NCBI RefSeq assembly: GCF_029227915.1
Contig: NC_079880.1
Span: 5,024,001-5,088,000 of the forward strand
Source of the DNA: Hydractinia symbiolongicarpus
Lineage: Eukaryota; Cnidaria; Hydrozoa; Anthoathecata; Hydractiniidae
DNA: 64,000 bases
Direction of reading: 5' to 3'
In this document: in pieces, positions 34,839-46,880 of the stretch
Position numbering within the stretch: the first letter of the stretch is position 1
How the letters are laid out: each line of letters begins with the position of its first letter
The notes under the pieces: model-generated
What the model was told of the DNA's origin: nothing
Databases searched by the model: none
Seen by the model: the letters and a program-made list of their open reading frames with translations, nothing else
Program-made: the position numbers and the translations under genes

Positions 34839-37477
34839 GTTTACTCCCTGGGTACTTTCTTTGTATACTTTTGACTATACGGGTCGAGTCCGGGGTTTAC
34901 GGGAATTGGCGGGTTTTCGTTTGCCGTCGATTAATCTTCTTTTATTCAGCGTCTCATCAAAAATGAAAACATTTTTAAAAACTACAAGTCTCATGCGTTT
35001 TAGTGGTGAAAAGATAATTTAAAAAATCGTTTTGGAAATGAGTTTACTCACAGGGTACTTTCTTTGTATACATTCGACTATACGGGCCAAGCCCCGGATT
35101 TACGGGAAAACGCGGGATTTCGTTTGCCGGCGATTAAACCTCTTTCATTAAGCGTCTCATCAAAAATGAAAACATTTTTGAAAACTACAAGTCTCATGCG
35201 TTTTAGTGGTGAAAAAAAAAATTAAAAAATCGTTTGGGAAATGAGTTTTCTCACAGGGTACTTTCTTTGTATACATTCGACTGCACGGGCCAAGCCCGGG
35301 ATTTACGGGAAATCGCGGGATTTCGTTTGGTGGCGATTAAACTTCCATCATCAACCGTCTCATCAAAAATGAAAACATTTTTGAAAACTTCAAGTCTCAT
35401 GCGTTTTAGTGGTGAAAAAAAAAATTAAAAAATCGTTTGGGAAATGAGTTTACTCACAGGGTACTTTCTTTGTATACATTCGACTGCACGGGCCAAGCCC
35501 GGGATTTACGGGAAATCGCGGGATTTCGTTTGCTGGCGATTAAACTTCTTTCATCAACCGTCTCATCAAAAATGAAAACATTTTTGAAAACTTCAAGTCT
35601 CATGCGTTTTAGTGGTGTAAAAAAAAATTAAAAAATCGTTCGGGAAATAAGTTTACTCCCTGAAAACTTTCTTTGTATACATTCGACTATACGGGCCAAG
35701 CCCGGGGTTTACGGGGAATGGCGGGTTTTCGTTTGCCGTCGATTAAACTTCTTTTATTCAGCGTCTCATCAAAAATGAAAACATTTTTAAAAACTACAAG
35801 TCTTATGCGTTTTAGTGGTGAAAAAATAATTTAAAAAATCGTTCTGGAAATGAGTTTACTCACAGGGTACTTTCTTTGTATACATTCGACTATACGGGCC
35901 AAGCTCGGGATTTACGGTAAATCGCGGGTTTTCGTTTTCCGGCGATTAAACCTCTTTCATTAAGCGTCTCATCAAAAATGAAAACATTTTTGAAAACTAC
36001 AAGTCTCATGCGTTTTAGTGGTGTAAAAAAAAATTAAAAAATCGTTCGTGAAATAAGTTTACTCCCTGGGTACTTTCTTTGTATACATTCGACTATACGG
36101 TCCAAGCCCGGGATTTACGGGAAATCGCGGGATTTCGTTTGCCGGCGATTAAACCTCTTTTAATAAGCGTCTCATCAAAAATGAAAACATTTTTGAAAAC
36201 TACAAGTCTCATGCGTTTTAGTGGTGAAAAAATAATTTAAAAAATCGTTCGGGAAATGAGTTTACTCCCTGGGTACTTCCTTTGTATACTTTGGACTATA
36301 CGGGCCGAGTCCGGGATTTACGGGAAATCGCGGATTTTCGTTTGCCGGCGATTAAACTTCTTTTATTTAGCGTCCCATCAAAAATGAAAACATTTTTAAA
36401 AACTACAAGTCTCATGCGTTTTAGTGGTGAAAAGATAATTTAAAAAATCGTTCGGGAAATGAGTTTACTCCCTGGGTACTTTCTTTGTATACTTTGGACT
36501 ATACGGGCCGAGTCCGGGGTTTACGGGAATTGGCGGGTTTTCGTTTGCCGTCGATTAATCTTCTTTTATTCAGCGTCTCATCAAAAATGAAAACATTTTT
36601 AAAAACTACAAGTCTCATGCGTTTTAGTGGTGAAAAGATAATTTAAAAAATCGTTTTGGAAATGAGTTTACTCACAGGGTACTTTCTTTGTATACATTCG
36701 ACTATACGGGCCAAGCCCCGGATTTACGGGAAAACGCGGGATTTCGTTTGCCGGCGATTAAACCTCTTTCATTAAGCGTCTCATCAAAAATGAAAACATT
36801 TTTGAAAACTACAAGTCTCATGCGTTTTAGTGGTGAAAAAAAAAATTAAAAAATCGTTTGGGAAATGAGTTTTCTCACAGGGTACTTTCTTTGTATACAT
36901 TCGACTGCACGGGCCAAGCCCGGGATTTACGGGAAATCGCGGGATTTCGTTTGGTGGCGATTAAACTTCCATCATCAACCGTCTCATCAAAAATGAAAAC
37001 ATTTTTGAAAACTTCAAGTCTCATGCGTTTTAGTGGTGAAAAAAAAAATTAAAAAATCGTTTGGGAAATGAGTTTACTCACAGGGTACTTTCTTTGTATA
37101 CATTCGACTGCACGGGCCAAGCCCGGGATTTACGGGAAATCGCGGGATTTCGTTTGCTGGCGATTAAACTTCTTTCATCAACCGTCTCATCAAAAATGAA
37201 AACATTTTTAAAAACTACAAGTCTCATGCGTTTTAGTGGTGAAAAGATAATTTAAAAAATCGTTTTGGAAATGAGTTTACTCACAGGGTACTTTCTTTGT
37301 ATACATTCGACTATACGGGCCAAGCCCCGGATTTACGGGAAAACGCGGGATTTCGTTTGCCGGCGATTAAACCTCTTTCATTAAGCGTCTCATCAAAAAT
37401 GAAAACATTTTTGAAAACTTCAAGTCTCATGCGTTTTAGTGGTGTAAAAAAAAATTAAAAAATCGTTCGGGAAATAA
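34839..37477 (+). repeat. 13-mer HOR copy (2639 bp)
   Basis: The same unit as 32403-34838 with one additional monomer near its right end (about 37205-37407). It carries new tracer variants TCGTTCGTGAAATAAG (36047) and TATACGGTCCAAG (36098), both repeated in the next copy. Confidence 0.9.
37205..37407 (+). repeat. Single extra monomer (12-mer to 13-mer)
   Basis: To the left of this point the sequence matches 34740 and upstream at offset 2436. To the right it matches at offset 2639. The difference is one monomer (203 bp). The inserted monomer is of the CCCCGGATTTACGGGAAAAC type, like the one at about 35060-35210. Exact edges are ambiguous because neighbouring monomers share sequence. Confidence 0.8.
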
Positions 37478-39839
37478 GTTTACTCCCTGGGTACTTTCTT
37501 TGTATACTTTTGACTATACGGGTCGAGTCCGGGGTTTACGGGAATTGGCGGGTTTTCGTTTGCCGTCGATTAATCTTCTTTTATTCAGCGTCTCATCAAA
37601 AATGAAAACATTTTTAAAAACTACAAGTCTCATGCGTTTTAGTGGTGAAAAGATAATTTAAAAAATCGTTTTGGAAATGAGTTTACTCACAGGGTACTTT
37701 CTTTGTATACATTCGACTATACGGGCCAAGCCCCGGATTTACGGGAAAACGCGGGATTTCGTTTGCCGGCGATTAAACCTCTTTCATTAAGCGTCTCATC
37801 AAAAATGAAAACATTTTTGAAAACTACAAGTCTCATGCGTTTTAGTGGTGAAAAAAAAAATTAAAAAATCGTTTGGGAAATGAGTTTTCTCACAGGGTAC
37901 TTTCTTTGTATACATTCGACTGCACGGGCCAAGCCCGGGATTTACGGGAAATCGCGGGATTTCGTTTGGTGGCGATTAAACTTCCATCATCAACCGTCTC
38001 ATCAAAAATGAAAACATTTTTGAAAACTTCAAGTCTCATGCGTTTTAGTGGTGAAAAAAAAAATTAAAAAATCGTTTGGGAAATGAGTTTACTCACAGGG
38101 TACTTTCTTTGTATACATTCGACTGCACGGGCCAAGCCCGGGATTTACGGGAAATCGCGGGATTTCGTTTGCTGGCGATTAAACTTCTTTCATCAACCGT
38201 CTCATCAAAAATGAAAACATTTTTGAAAACTTCAAGTCTCATGCGTTTTAGTGGTGTAAAAAAAAATTAAAAAATCGTTCGGGAAATAAGTTTACTCCCT
38301 GAAAACTTTCTTTGTATACATTCGACTATACGGGCCAAGCCCGGGGTTTACGGGGAATGGCGGGTTTTCGTTTGCCGTCGATTAAACTTCTTTTATTCAG
38401 CGTCTCATCAAAAATGAAAACATTTTTAAAAACTACAAGTCTTATGCGTTTTAGTGGTGAAAAAATAATTTAAAAAATCGTTCTGGAAATGAGTTTACTC
38501 ACAGGGTACTTTCTTTGTATACATTCGACTATACGGGCCAAGCTCGGGATTTACGGTAAATCGCGGGTTTTCGTTTTCCGGCGATTAAACCTCTTTCATT
38601 AAGCGTCTCATCAAAAATGAAAACATTTTTGAAAACTACAAGTCTCATGCGTTTTAGTGGTGTAAAAAAAAATTAAAAAATCGTTCGTGAAATAAGTTTA
38701 CTCCCTGGGTACTTTCTTTGTATACATTCGACTATACGGTCCAAGCCCGGGATTTACGGGAAATCGCGGGATTTCGTTTGCCGGCGATTAAACCTCTTTT
38801 AATAAGCGTCTCATCAAAAATGAAAACATTTTTGAAAACTACAAGTCTCATGCGTTTTAGTGGTGAAAAAATAATTTAAAAAATCGTTCGGGAAATGAGT
38901 TTACTCCCTGGGTACTTCCTTTGTATACTTTGGACTATACGGGCCGAGTCCGGGATTTACGGGAAATCGCGGATTTTCGTTTGCCGGCGATTAAACTTCT
39001 TTTATTTAGCGTCCCATCAAAAATGAAAACATTTTTAAAAACTACAAGTCTCATGCGTTTTAGTGGTGAAAAGATAATTTAAAAAATCGTTCGGGAAATG
39101 AGTTTACTCCCTGGGTACTTTCTTTGTATACTTTGGACTATACGGGCCGACTCCGGGGTTTACGGGAATTGGCGGGTTTTCGTTTGCCGTCGATTAATCT
39201 TCTTTTATTCAGCGTCTCATCAAAAATGAAAACATTTTTAAAAACTACAAGTCTCATGCGTTTTAGTGGTGAAAAGATAATTTAAAAAATCGTTTTGGAA
39301 ATGAGTTTACTCACAGGGTACTTTCTTTGTATACATTCGACTATACGGGCCAAGCCCCGGATTTACGGGAAAACGCGGGATTTCGTTTGCCGGCGATTAA
39401 ACCTCTTTCATTAAGCGTCTCATCAAAAATGAAAACATTTTTGAAAACTACAAGTCTCATGCGTTTTAGTGGTGAAAAAAAAAATTAAAAAATCGTTTGG
39501 GAAATGAGTTTTCTCACAGGGTACTTTCTTTGTATACATTCGACTGCACGGGCCAAGCCCGGGATTTACGGGAAATCGCGGGATTTCGTTTGGTGGCGAT
39601 TAAACTTCCATCATCAACCGTCTCATCAAAAATGAAAACATTTTTGAAAACTTCAAGTCTCATGCGTTTTAGTGGTGAAAAAAAAAATTAAAAAATCGTT
39701 TGGGAAATGAGTTTACTCACAGGGTACTTTCTTTGTATACATTCGACTGCACGGGCCAAGCCCGGGATTTACGGGAAATCGCGGGATTTCGTTTGCTGGC
39801 GATTAAACTTCTTTCATCAACCGTCTCATCAAAAATGAA
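37478..39839 (+). repeat. 13-mer HOR, second copy
   Basis: Matches 34839-37200 at an offset of 2639 bp, with all tracers present: CTGAAAACTTTC at 38299, TCGTTCGTGAAATAAG at 38686 and TATACGGTCC at 38737. By eye I found one substitution (CCGACTCCGG near 39149 versus CCGAGTCCGG near 36510). This is among the most homogeneous stretches in the window. It ends before the extra monomer would occur. Confidence 0.9.
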
Positions 39840-41902
39840 AACATTTTTGAAAACTTCAAGTCTCATGCGTTTTAGTGGTGTAAAAAAAAATTAAAAAATC
39901 GTTCGGGAAATAAGTTTACTCCCTGGGTACTTTCTTTGTATACATTCGACTATACGGGCCAAGCCCGGGATTTACGGGAAATCGCGGGATTTCGTTTGCC
40001 GGCGATTAAACCTCTTTTAATAAGCGTTTCATCAAAATTGAAAACATTTTTGAAAACTACAAGTCTCATGCGTTTTAGTGGTGAAAAAATAATTTAAAAA
40101 ATCGTTCGGGAAATGAGTTTACTCCCTGGGTACTTCCTTTGTATACTTTGGACTATACGGGCCGAGTCCGGGATTTACGGGAAATCGCGGATTTTCGTTT
40201 GAGGGCGATTAAACTTCTTTTATTCAGCGTCTCATCAAAAATGAAAACATTTTTGAAAACTACAAGTCTCATGCGTTTTAGTGGTGTAAAAAAAAATTAA
40301 AAAATCGTTCGGGAAATAAGTTTACTCCCTGGGTACTTTCTTTGTATACATTCGACTATACGGGCCAAGCCCGGGATTTACGGGAAATCGCGGGATTTCG
40401 TTTGCCGGCGATTAAACCTCTTTTAATAAGCGTCTCATCAAAAATGAAAACATTTTTGAAAACTACAAGTCTCATGCGTTTTAGTGGTGAAAAAATAATT
40501 TAAAAAATCGTTCGGGAAATGAGTTTACTCCCTGGGTACTTCCTTTGTATACTTTGGACTATACGGGCCGAGTCCGGGATTTACGGGAAATCGCGGATTT
40601 TCGTTTGAGGGCGATTAAACTTCTTTTATTCAGCGTCTCATCAAAAATGAAAACATTTTTGAAAACTACAAGTCTCATTCCTTTTTTTTTGGTGAAAAAA
40701 AAAATTAAAAAATCGTTTGGGAAATGAGTTTACTCACAGGGTACTTTCTTTGTATACATTCGACTACACGGGCCAAGCCCGGGATTTACGGGAAATCGCG
40801 GGATTTCGTTTGCTGGCGATTAAACTTTTTTCATCAACCGTCTAATCAAAAATGAAAACATTTTTGAAAACTTCAAGTCTTATGCGTTTTAGTGGTGAAA
40901 AAAAAAATTAAAAAATCGTTCGGGAAATGAGTTTACTCCCTGGGTACTTTCTTTGTATACATTCGACTATACGGGCCAAGCCCGGGATTTACGGGAAATC
41001 GCGGAATTTCGTTTGCCGGCGATTAAACCTCTTTTAATAAGCGTCTCATCAAAAATGAAAACATTTTTGAAAACTACAAGTCTCATGCGTTTTAGTGGTG
41101 GAAAAAAAATTTAAAAAATCGTTCGGGAAATGAGTTTACTGCCTGGGTACTTTCTTTGTATACATGCGACTATACGGGCCAAGCCCCGGATTTACGGGAA
41201 AACGCGGGATTTCGTTTGCCGGCGATTAAACCTCTTTCATTAAGCGTCTCATCAAAAATGAAAACATTTTTGAAAACTACAAGTCTCATGCGTTTTAGTG
41301 GTGAAAAAAAAAATTAAAAAATCGTTTGGGAAATGAGTTTACTCACTTTGTACTTTCTTTGTATACATTCGACTATACGGGCCAAGCCCGGGATTTACGG
41401 GAAATCGCGGGATTTCGTTTGCCGGCGATTAAACTTCTTTCATTAACCGTCTCATCAAAAATGAAAACATTTTTGAAAACTTCAAGTCTCATGCGTTTTA
41501 GTGGTGAAAAAAAAATTAAAAAATCGTTCGGGGAATGAGTTTACTCCCTGGGTACTTTCTTTGTATACATTTGACTATACGGGCCAAGCCCGGTATTTAC
41601 GGGAAATCGCGGGATTTCGTTTGCCGGCGATTAAACCTCTTTTAATAAGCGTCTCATCAAAAATGAAAACATTTTTAAAAACTACAAGTCTCATGCGTTT
41701 TAGTGGTGAAACAATACTTTAAAAAATCGTTCGGGAAATGACTTTACTCCCTGGGTACTTTCTTTGTATACTTTGGACTATACGGGCCGAGTCCGGGATT
41801 TACGGAAAATCGCGGATTTTCGTTTGAGAGCGATTAAACTTCTTTTATTCAGCGTCTCATCAAAAATGAAAACATTTTTGAAAACTACAAGTCTCATGCG
41901 TT
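39840..41902 (+). repeat. Mixed monomers at a domain boundary
   Basis: About ten monomers linking the 14-40 kb domain to the 41-50 kb domain. Dimer-like units with CTTCCTTTGTATACTTTGGAC recur near 40130 and 40535. A T-rich replacement lies at 40677-40690. After about 41.3 kb the variant CTCACTTTGTAC and the CATTAACCGTCTC tail begin and CATCAACCG disappears. No gene-like signal. Confidence 0.8.
40677..40692 (+). other. Aberrant T-run inside a monomer
   Basis: The normal CATGCGTTTTAGTGGTG is replaced here by CATTCCTTTTTTTTTGGTG. G-to-T, G-to-C, A-to-T and G-to-T changes sit next to each other and leave a nine-base T-run. I did not see this block elsewhere. It may be a sequencing or assembly error, or a local mutation cluster. 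Confidence 0.7.
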
Positions 41903-43931
41903 GTAGTGGTGAAAAAATAATTTAAAAAATCGTTCGGAAAATGAGTTTACTCCCTGGGTAATTTATTTGTATGCTTTTGACTATACGGGCCGAGTCCGGG
42001 GTTTACGGGAAATGGCGGATTTTCGTTTGCCGGCGATTACACTTCTTTTATTCAGCGTCTCATCAAAAATGAAAACATTTTTAAAAACTACAAGTCTCAT
42101 GCGTTTTAGTGGTGAAAAGATAATTTAAAAAATCGTTTTGGAAATGAGTTTACTCACAGGGTACTTTCTTTGTATACATTCGACTATACGGGCCAAGCCC
42201 GGGATTTACGGGAAATCGCGGGTTTTCGTTTGCTGGCGATTAAACCACTTTCATTAAGCGTCTCATCAAAAATGAAAACATTTTTGTAAACTAAAAGTCT
42301 TATGCGTTTTAGTGGTGAAAAAATAATTTAAAAAATTGTTCTGGAAATGAGTTTACTCACTGGGTACTTTCTTTGTATACATTCGACTATACGGGCCAAG
42401 ACCGGGATTTACGGGAAATCGCGGGTTTTCGTTTTCCGGCGATTAAACCTCTTTCATTAAGCGTCTCATCAAAAATGAAAACATTTTTAAAAACTGCAAG
42501 TCTCATGCGTTTTAGTGGTGAAAAAGTAATTTAAAAAATCGTTCGGGAAATGAGTTTACTCCCTGGGTACTTTCTTTGTATACTTTTGACTATACGGGCC
42601 GAGTCCGGGATTTACGGGAAATCGCAGGTTTTCGTTTGCCGGCGATTAAACTGCTTTTATTCAGCGTCTCATCAAAAATGAAAACATTCTTGAAAACTAC
42701 AAGTCTCGTGCGTTTTAGTGGTGAAAGAAAAATTTAAAAAATCGTTCGGGAAATGAGTATACTCCCTGGGTACTTTCTTTGTATATATTCGACTATACGG
42801 GCCAAGCCCCGGATTTACGGGAAAACGCGGGATTTCGTTTGCCGGCGATTAAACCTCTTTCATTAAGCGTCTCATCAAAAATGAAAACATTTTTGAAAAC
42901 TACAAGTCTCATGCGTTTTATTGGTGAAAAAATAATTTAAAAAATCGTTCGGGAAATGAGTTTACTCCCTGGGTACTTTCTTTGTATACTTTTGACTATA
43001 CGGGCCGAGTCCGGGATTTACCGGAAATCGCGGATTTTCGTTTGCCGGCGATTAAACTTCTTTTATTCAGCGTCCCATCAAATATGAAAATATTTTTAAA
43101 AACTACAAGTCTCATGCGTTTAGTGGTAAAGAAAATAATATAGAAAATCGTTCGGGAAATAAGTTTACTCCCTGGGTACTTTCTTTGTATACTTTTGACT
43201 ATACGGGTCGAGTCCGGGGTTTAAGGGAAATGGCGGGTTTTCGTTTGCCGTCGATTAAACTTCTTTTATTTAGCGTCTCATCAAAAATGAAAACATTTTT
43301 AAAAACTACAAGTCTCATGCGTTTTAGTGGTAAAAAAATAATTTTAAAAATCGTTCGGGAAATGAGTTTACTCACAGGGTACTTTCTTTGTATACATTCG
43401 ACTACACGGGCCAAGCCCGGGATTTACGGGAAATCGCGGGATTTCGTTTGCCGGCGATTAAACTTCTTTCATTAACCCTCTCATCAAAAATGAAAACATT
43501 TTTGAAAACTTCAAGTCTCATGCGTTTTAGTGGTGAAAAAATAATTTAAAAAATCGTTTGGGAAATGGGTTTACTCACTTTGTACTTTCTTTGTATACAT
43601 TCGACTATACGGGCCAAGCCCGGGATTTACGGGAAATCGCGGGATTTCGTTTGACGGCGATTAAACTTCTTTCATTAACCGTCTCATCAAAAATGAAAAC
43701 ATTTTTGAAAACTTCAAGTCTCATGCGTTTTAGTGGTGAAAAAAAAATTAAAAAATCGTTCGGGAAATGATTTTACTCCCTTGGTACTTTCTTTGTATAC
43801 ATTTGACTATACGGGTCAAGCCCGGTATTTACGGGAAATCGCTGGATTTCGTTTGCCGGCGATTAAACCTCTTTTAATAAGCGTCTCATCAAAAATGAAA
43901 ACATTTTTGAAAACTACAAGTCTCATGCGTT
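41903..43931 (+). repeat. 10-mer HOR copy 1 (2029 bp)
   Basis: Ten monomers matching 43932-45765 at an offset of 2029 bp. Landmarks: GTATGCTTTTGAC at 41969/43998, TTTGTAAACTAAAAG near 42286, ACATTCTTGAAAAC, GTATATATTCGAC near 42781, TTTTATTGGTG near 42916 and GATTTACCGG near 43015. The right edge merges into the CTCACTTTGTAC monomers. Confidence 0.87.
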
Positions 43932-45765
43932 TTAGTGGTGAAAAAATAATTTAAAAAATCGTTCGGAAAATGAGTTTACTCCCTGGGTAATTTCTTTGTA
44001 TGCTTTTGACTATACGGGCCGAGTCCGGGGTTTACGGGAAATGGCGGATTTTCGTTTGCCGGCGATTACACTTCTTTTATTCAGCGTCTCATCAAAAATG
44101 AAAACATTTTTAAAAACTACAAGTCTCATGCGTTTTAGTGGTGAAAAGATAATTTAAAAAATCGTTTTGGAAATGAGTTTACTCACAGGGTACTTTCTTT
44201 GTATACATTCGACTATACGGGCCAAGCCCGGAATTTACGGGAAATCGCGGGTTTTCGTTTGCTGGCGATTAAACCACCTTCATTAAGCGTCTCATCAAAA
44301 ATGAAAACATTTTTGTAAACTAAAAGTCTTATGCGTTTTAGTGGTGAAAAAATAATTTAAAAAATTGTTCTGGAAATGAGTTTACTCACTGGGTACTTTC
44401 TTTGTATACATTCGACTATACGGGCCAAGACCGGGATTTACGGGAAATCGCGGGTTTTCGTTTTCCGGCGATTAAACCTCTTTCATTAAGCGTCTCATCA
44501 AAAATGAAAACATTTTTAAAAACTGCAAGTCTCATGCGTTTTAGTGGTGAAAAAGTAATTTAAAAAATCGTTCGGGAAATGAGTTTACTCCCTGGGTACT
44601 TTCTTTGTATACTTTTGACTATACGGGCCGAGTCCGGGATTTACGGGAAATCGCAGGTTTTCGTTTGCCGGCGATTAAACTGCTTTTATTCAGCGTCTCA
44701 TCAAAAATGAAAACATTCTTGAAAACTACAAGTCTCGTGCGTTTTAGTGGTGAAAGAAAAATTTAAAAAATCGTTCGGGAAATGAGTATACTCCCTGGGT
44801 ACTTTCTTTGTATATATTCGACTATACGGGCCAAGCCCCGGATTTACGGGAAAACGCGGGATTTCGTTTGCCGGCGATTAAACCTCTTTCATTAAGCGTC
44901 TCATCAAAAATGAAAACATTTTTGAAAACTACAAGTCTCATGCGTTTTATTGGTGAAAAAATAATTTAAAAAATCGTTCGGGAAATGAGTTTACTCCCTG
45001 GGTACTTTCTTTGTATACTTTTGACTATACGGGCCGAGTCCGGGATTTACCGGAAATCGCGGATTTTCGTTTGCCGGCGATTAAACTTCTTTTATTCAGC
45101 GTCCCATCAAATATGAAAATATTTTTAAAAACTACAAGTCTCATGCGTTTAGTGGTAAAGAAAATAATATAGAAAATCGTTCGGGAAATGAGTTTAGTCC
45201 CTGGGTACTTTCTTTGTATACTTTTGACTATACGGGTCGAGTCCGGGGTTTAAGGGAAATGGCGGGTTTTCGTTTGCCGTCGATTAAACTTCTTTTATTT
45301 AGCGTCTCATCAAAAATGAAAACATTTTTAAAAACTACAAGTCTCATGCGTTTTAGTGGTAAAAAAATAATTTTAAAAATCGTTCGGGAAATGAGTTTAC
45401 TCACAGGGTACTTTCTTTGTATACATTCGACTACACGGGCCAAGCCCGGGATTTACGGGAAATCGCGGGATTTCGTTTGCCGGCGATTAAACTTCTTTCA
45501 TTAACCCTCTCATCAAAAATGAAAACATTTTTGAAAACTTCAAGTCTCATGCGTTTTAGTGGTGAAAAAATAATTTAAAAAATCGTTTGGGAAATGGGTT
45601 TACTCACTTTGTACTTTCTTTGTATACATTCGACTATACGGGCCAAGCCCGGGATTTACGGGAAATCGCGGGATTTCGTTTGACGGCGATTAAACTTCTT
45701 TCATTAACCGTCTCATCAAAAATGAAAACATTTTTGAAAACTTCAAGTCTCAGGCGTTTTAGTGG
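43932..45765 (+). repeat. 10-mer HOR copy 2
   Basis: Tandem partner of 41903-43931. It ends with CTCAGGCGTTTT (near 45750) and GTGAAAAAATACTTTAAA, whereas copy 1 continues with an extra monomer opening GTGAAAAAAAAATTAAA (about 43738). The two copies therefore differ by loss or gain of one monomer at their right edge. Confidence 0.86.
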
Positions 45766-46880
45766 TGAAAAAATACTTTAAAAAATCGTTCGGGAAATGA
45801 GTTTACTCCCTGGGTACTTTCTTTGTATACTTTGGACTATACGGGCCGAGTCCGGGATTTACGGAAAATCGCGGATTTTCGTTTTAGGGCGATTAAACTT
45901 CTTTTATTCAGCGTCTCATCAAAAATGAAAACATTTTTGAAAACTACAAGTCTCATGCGTTGTAGTGGTGAAAAAATAATTTAAAAAATTGTTCGGAAAA
46001 TGAGTTTACTCCCTGGGTAATTTCTTTGTATACTTTTGACTATACGGGCCGAGTCCGGGGTTTACGGGAAATGGCGGGTTTTCGTTTGCCGGCGATTACA
46101 CTTCTTTTATTCAGCGTCTCATCAAAAATGAAAACATTTTTAAAAACTACAAGTCTCATGCGTTTTAGTGGTGAAAAGATAATTTAAAAAATCGTTTTGG
46201 AAATGAGTTTACTCACAGGGTACTTTCTTTGTATACTTTGGACTATACGGGCCGAGTCCGGGATTTACGGAAAATCGCGGATTTTCGTTTGAGGGCGATT
46301 AAACTTCTTTTATTCAGCGTCTCATCAAAAATGAAAACATTTTTGAAAACTACAAGTCTCATGCGTTGTAGTGGTGAAAAAATAATTTAAAAAAATGTTC
46401 GGAAAATGAGTTTACTCCCTGGGTAATTTCTTTGTATACTTTTGACTATACGGGCCGAGTCCGGGGTTTACGGGAAATGGCGGGTTTTCGTTTGCCGGCG
46501 ATTACACTTCTTTTATTCAGCGTCTCATCAAAAATGAAAACATTTTTAAAAACTACAAGTCTCATGCGTTTTAGTGGTGAAAAGATAATTTAAAAAATCG
46601 TTTTGGAAATGAGTTTACTCAGAGGGTACTTTCTTTGTATACATTCGACTATACGGGCCAAGCCCGGGATTTACGGGAAATCGCGGGTTTTCGTTTGCTG
46701 GCGATTAAACCACATTCATTAAGCGTCTCATCAAAAATGAAAACATTTTTGAAAACTAAAAGTCTTATGCGTTTTAGTGGTGAAAAAATAATTTAAAAAA
46801 TCGTTCTGGAAATGAGTTTACTCACTGGGTACTTTCTTTGTATACATTCGACTATACGGGCCAAGACCGGGATTTACGGG
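45766..46880 (+). repeat. 2638 bp-offset HOR, copy 1
   Basis: Matches 48404-49518 at an offset of 2638 bp: GTTTTAGGGCG at 45881/48519, the TTTGGAC monomer at 46231/48869, CTCAGAGGG near 46617/49255, CCAAGACCGGG near 46861/49499. A 405-406 bp dimer (CTTTGGAC monomer plus CTTTTGAC monomer with GTAATTTC) is repeated within it. It ends in a recombinant monomer reading ATCGCATGATTTCG (46881-46896). Confidence 0.84.

Noticed and set aside
14535-39894. About 20 forward open frames of 64 codons with almost the same translation, plus longer two-monomer frames elsewhere
   Set aside because: They fall at the same place in each monomer and open with TTG, not ATG. Changes between copies alter amino acids freely, the 203 bp period is not a multiple of three, and no promoter, intron or domain signal is visible. 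They are incidental to the repeat.
40677-40692. Poly-T terminator or polyadenylation-related element
   Set aside because: It lies in the middle of a monomer with no gene nearby and is better explained as a mutation cluster or consensus error.
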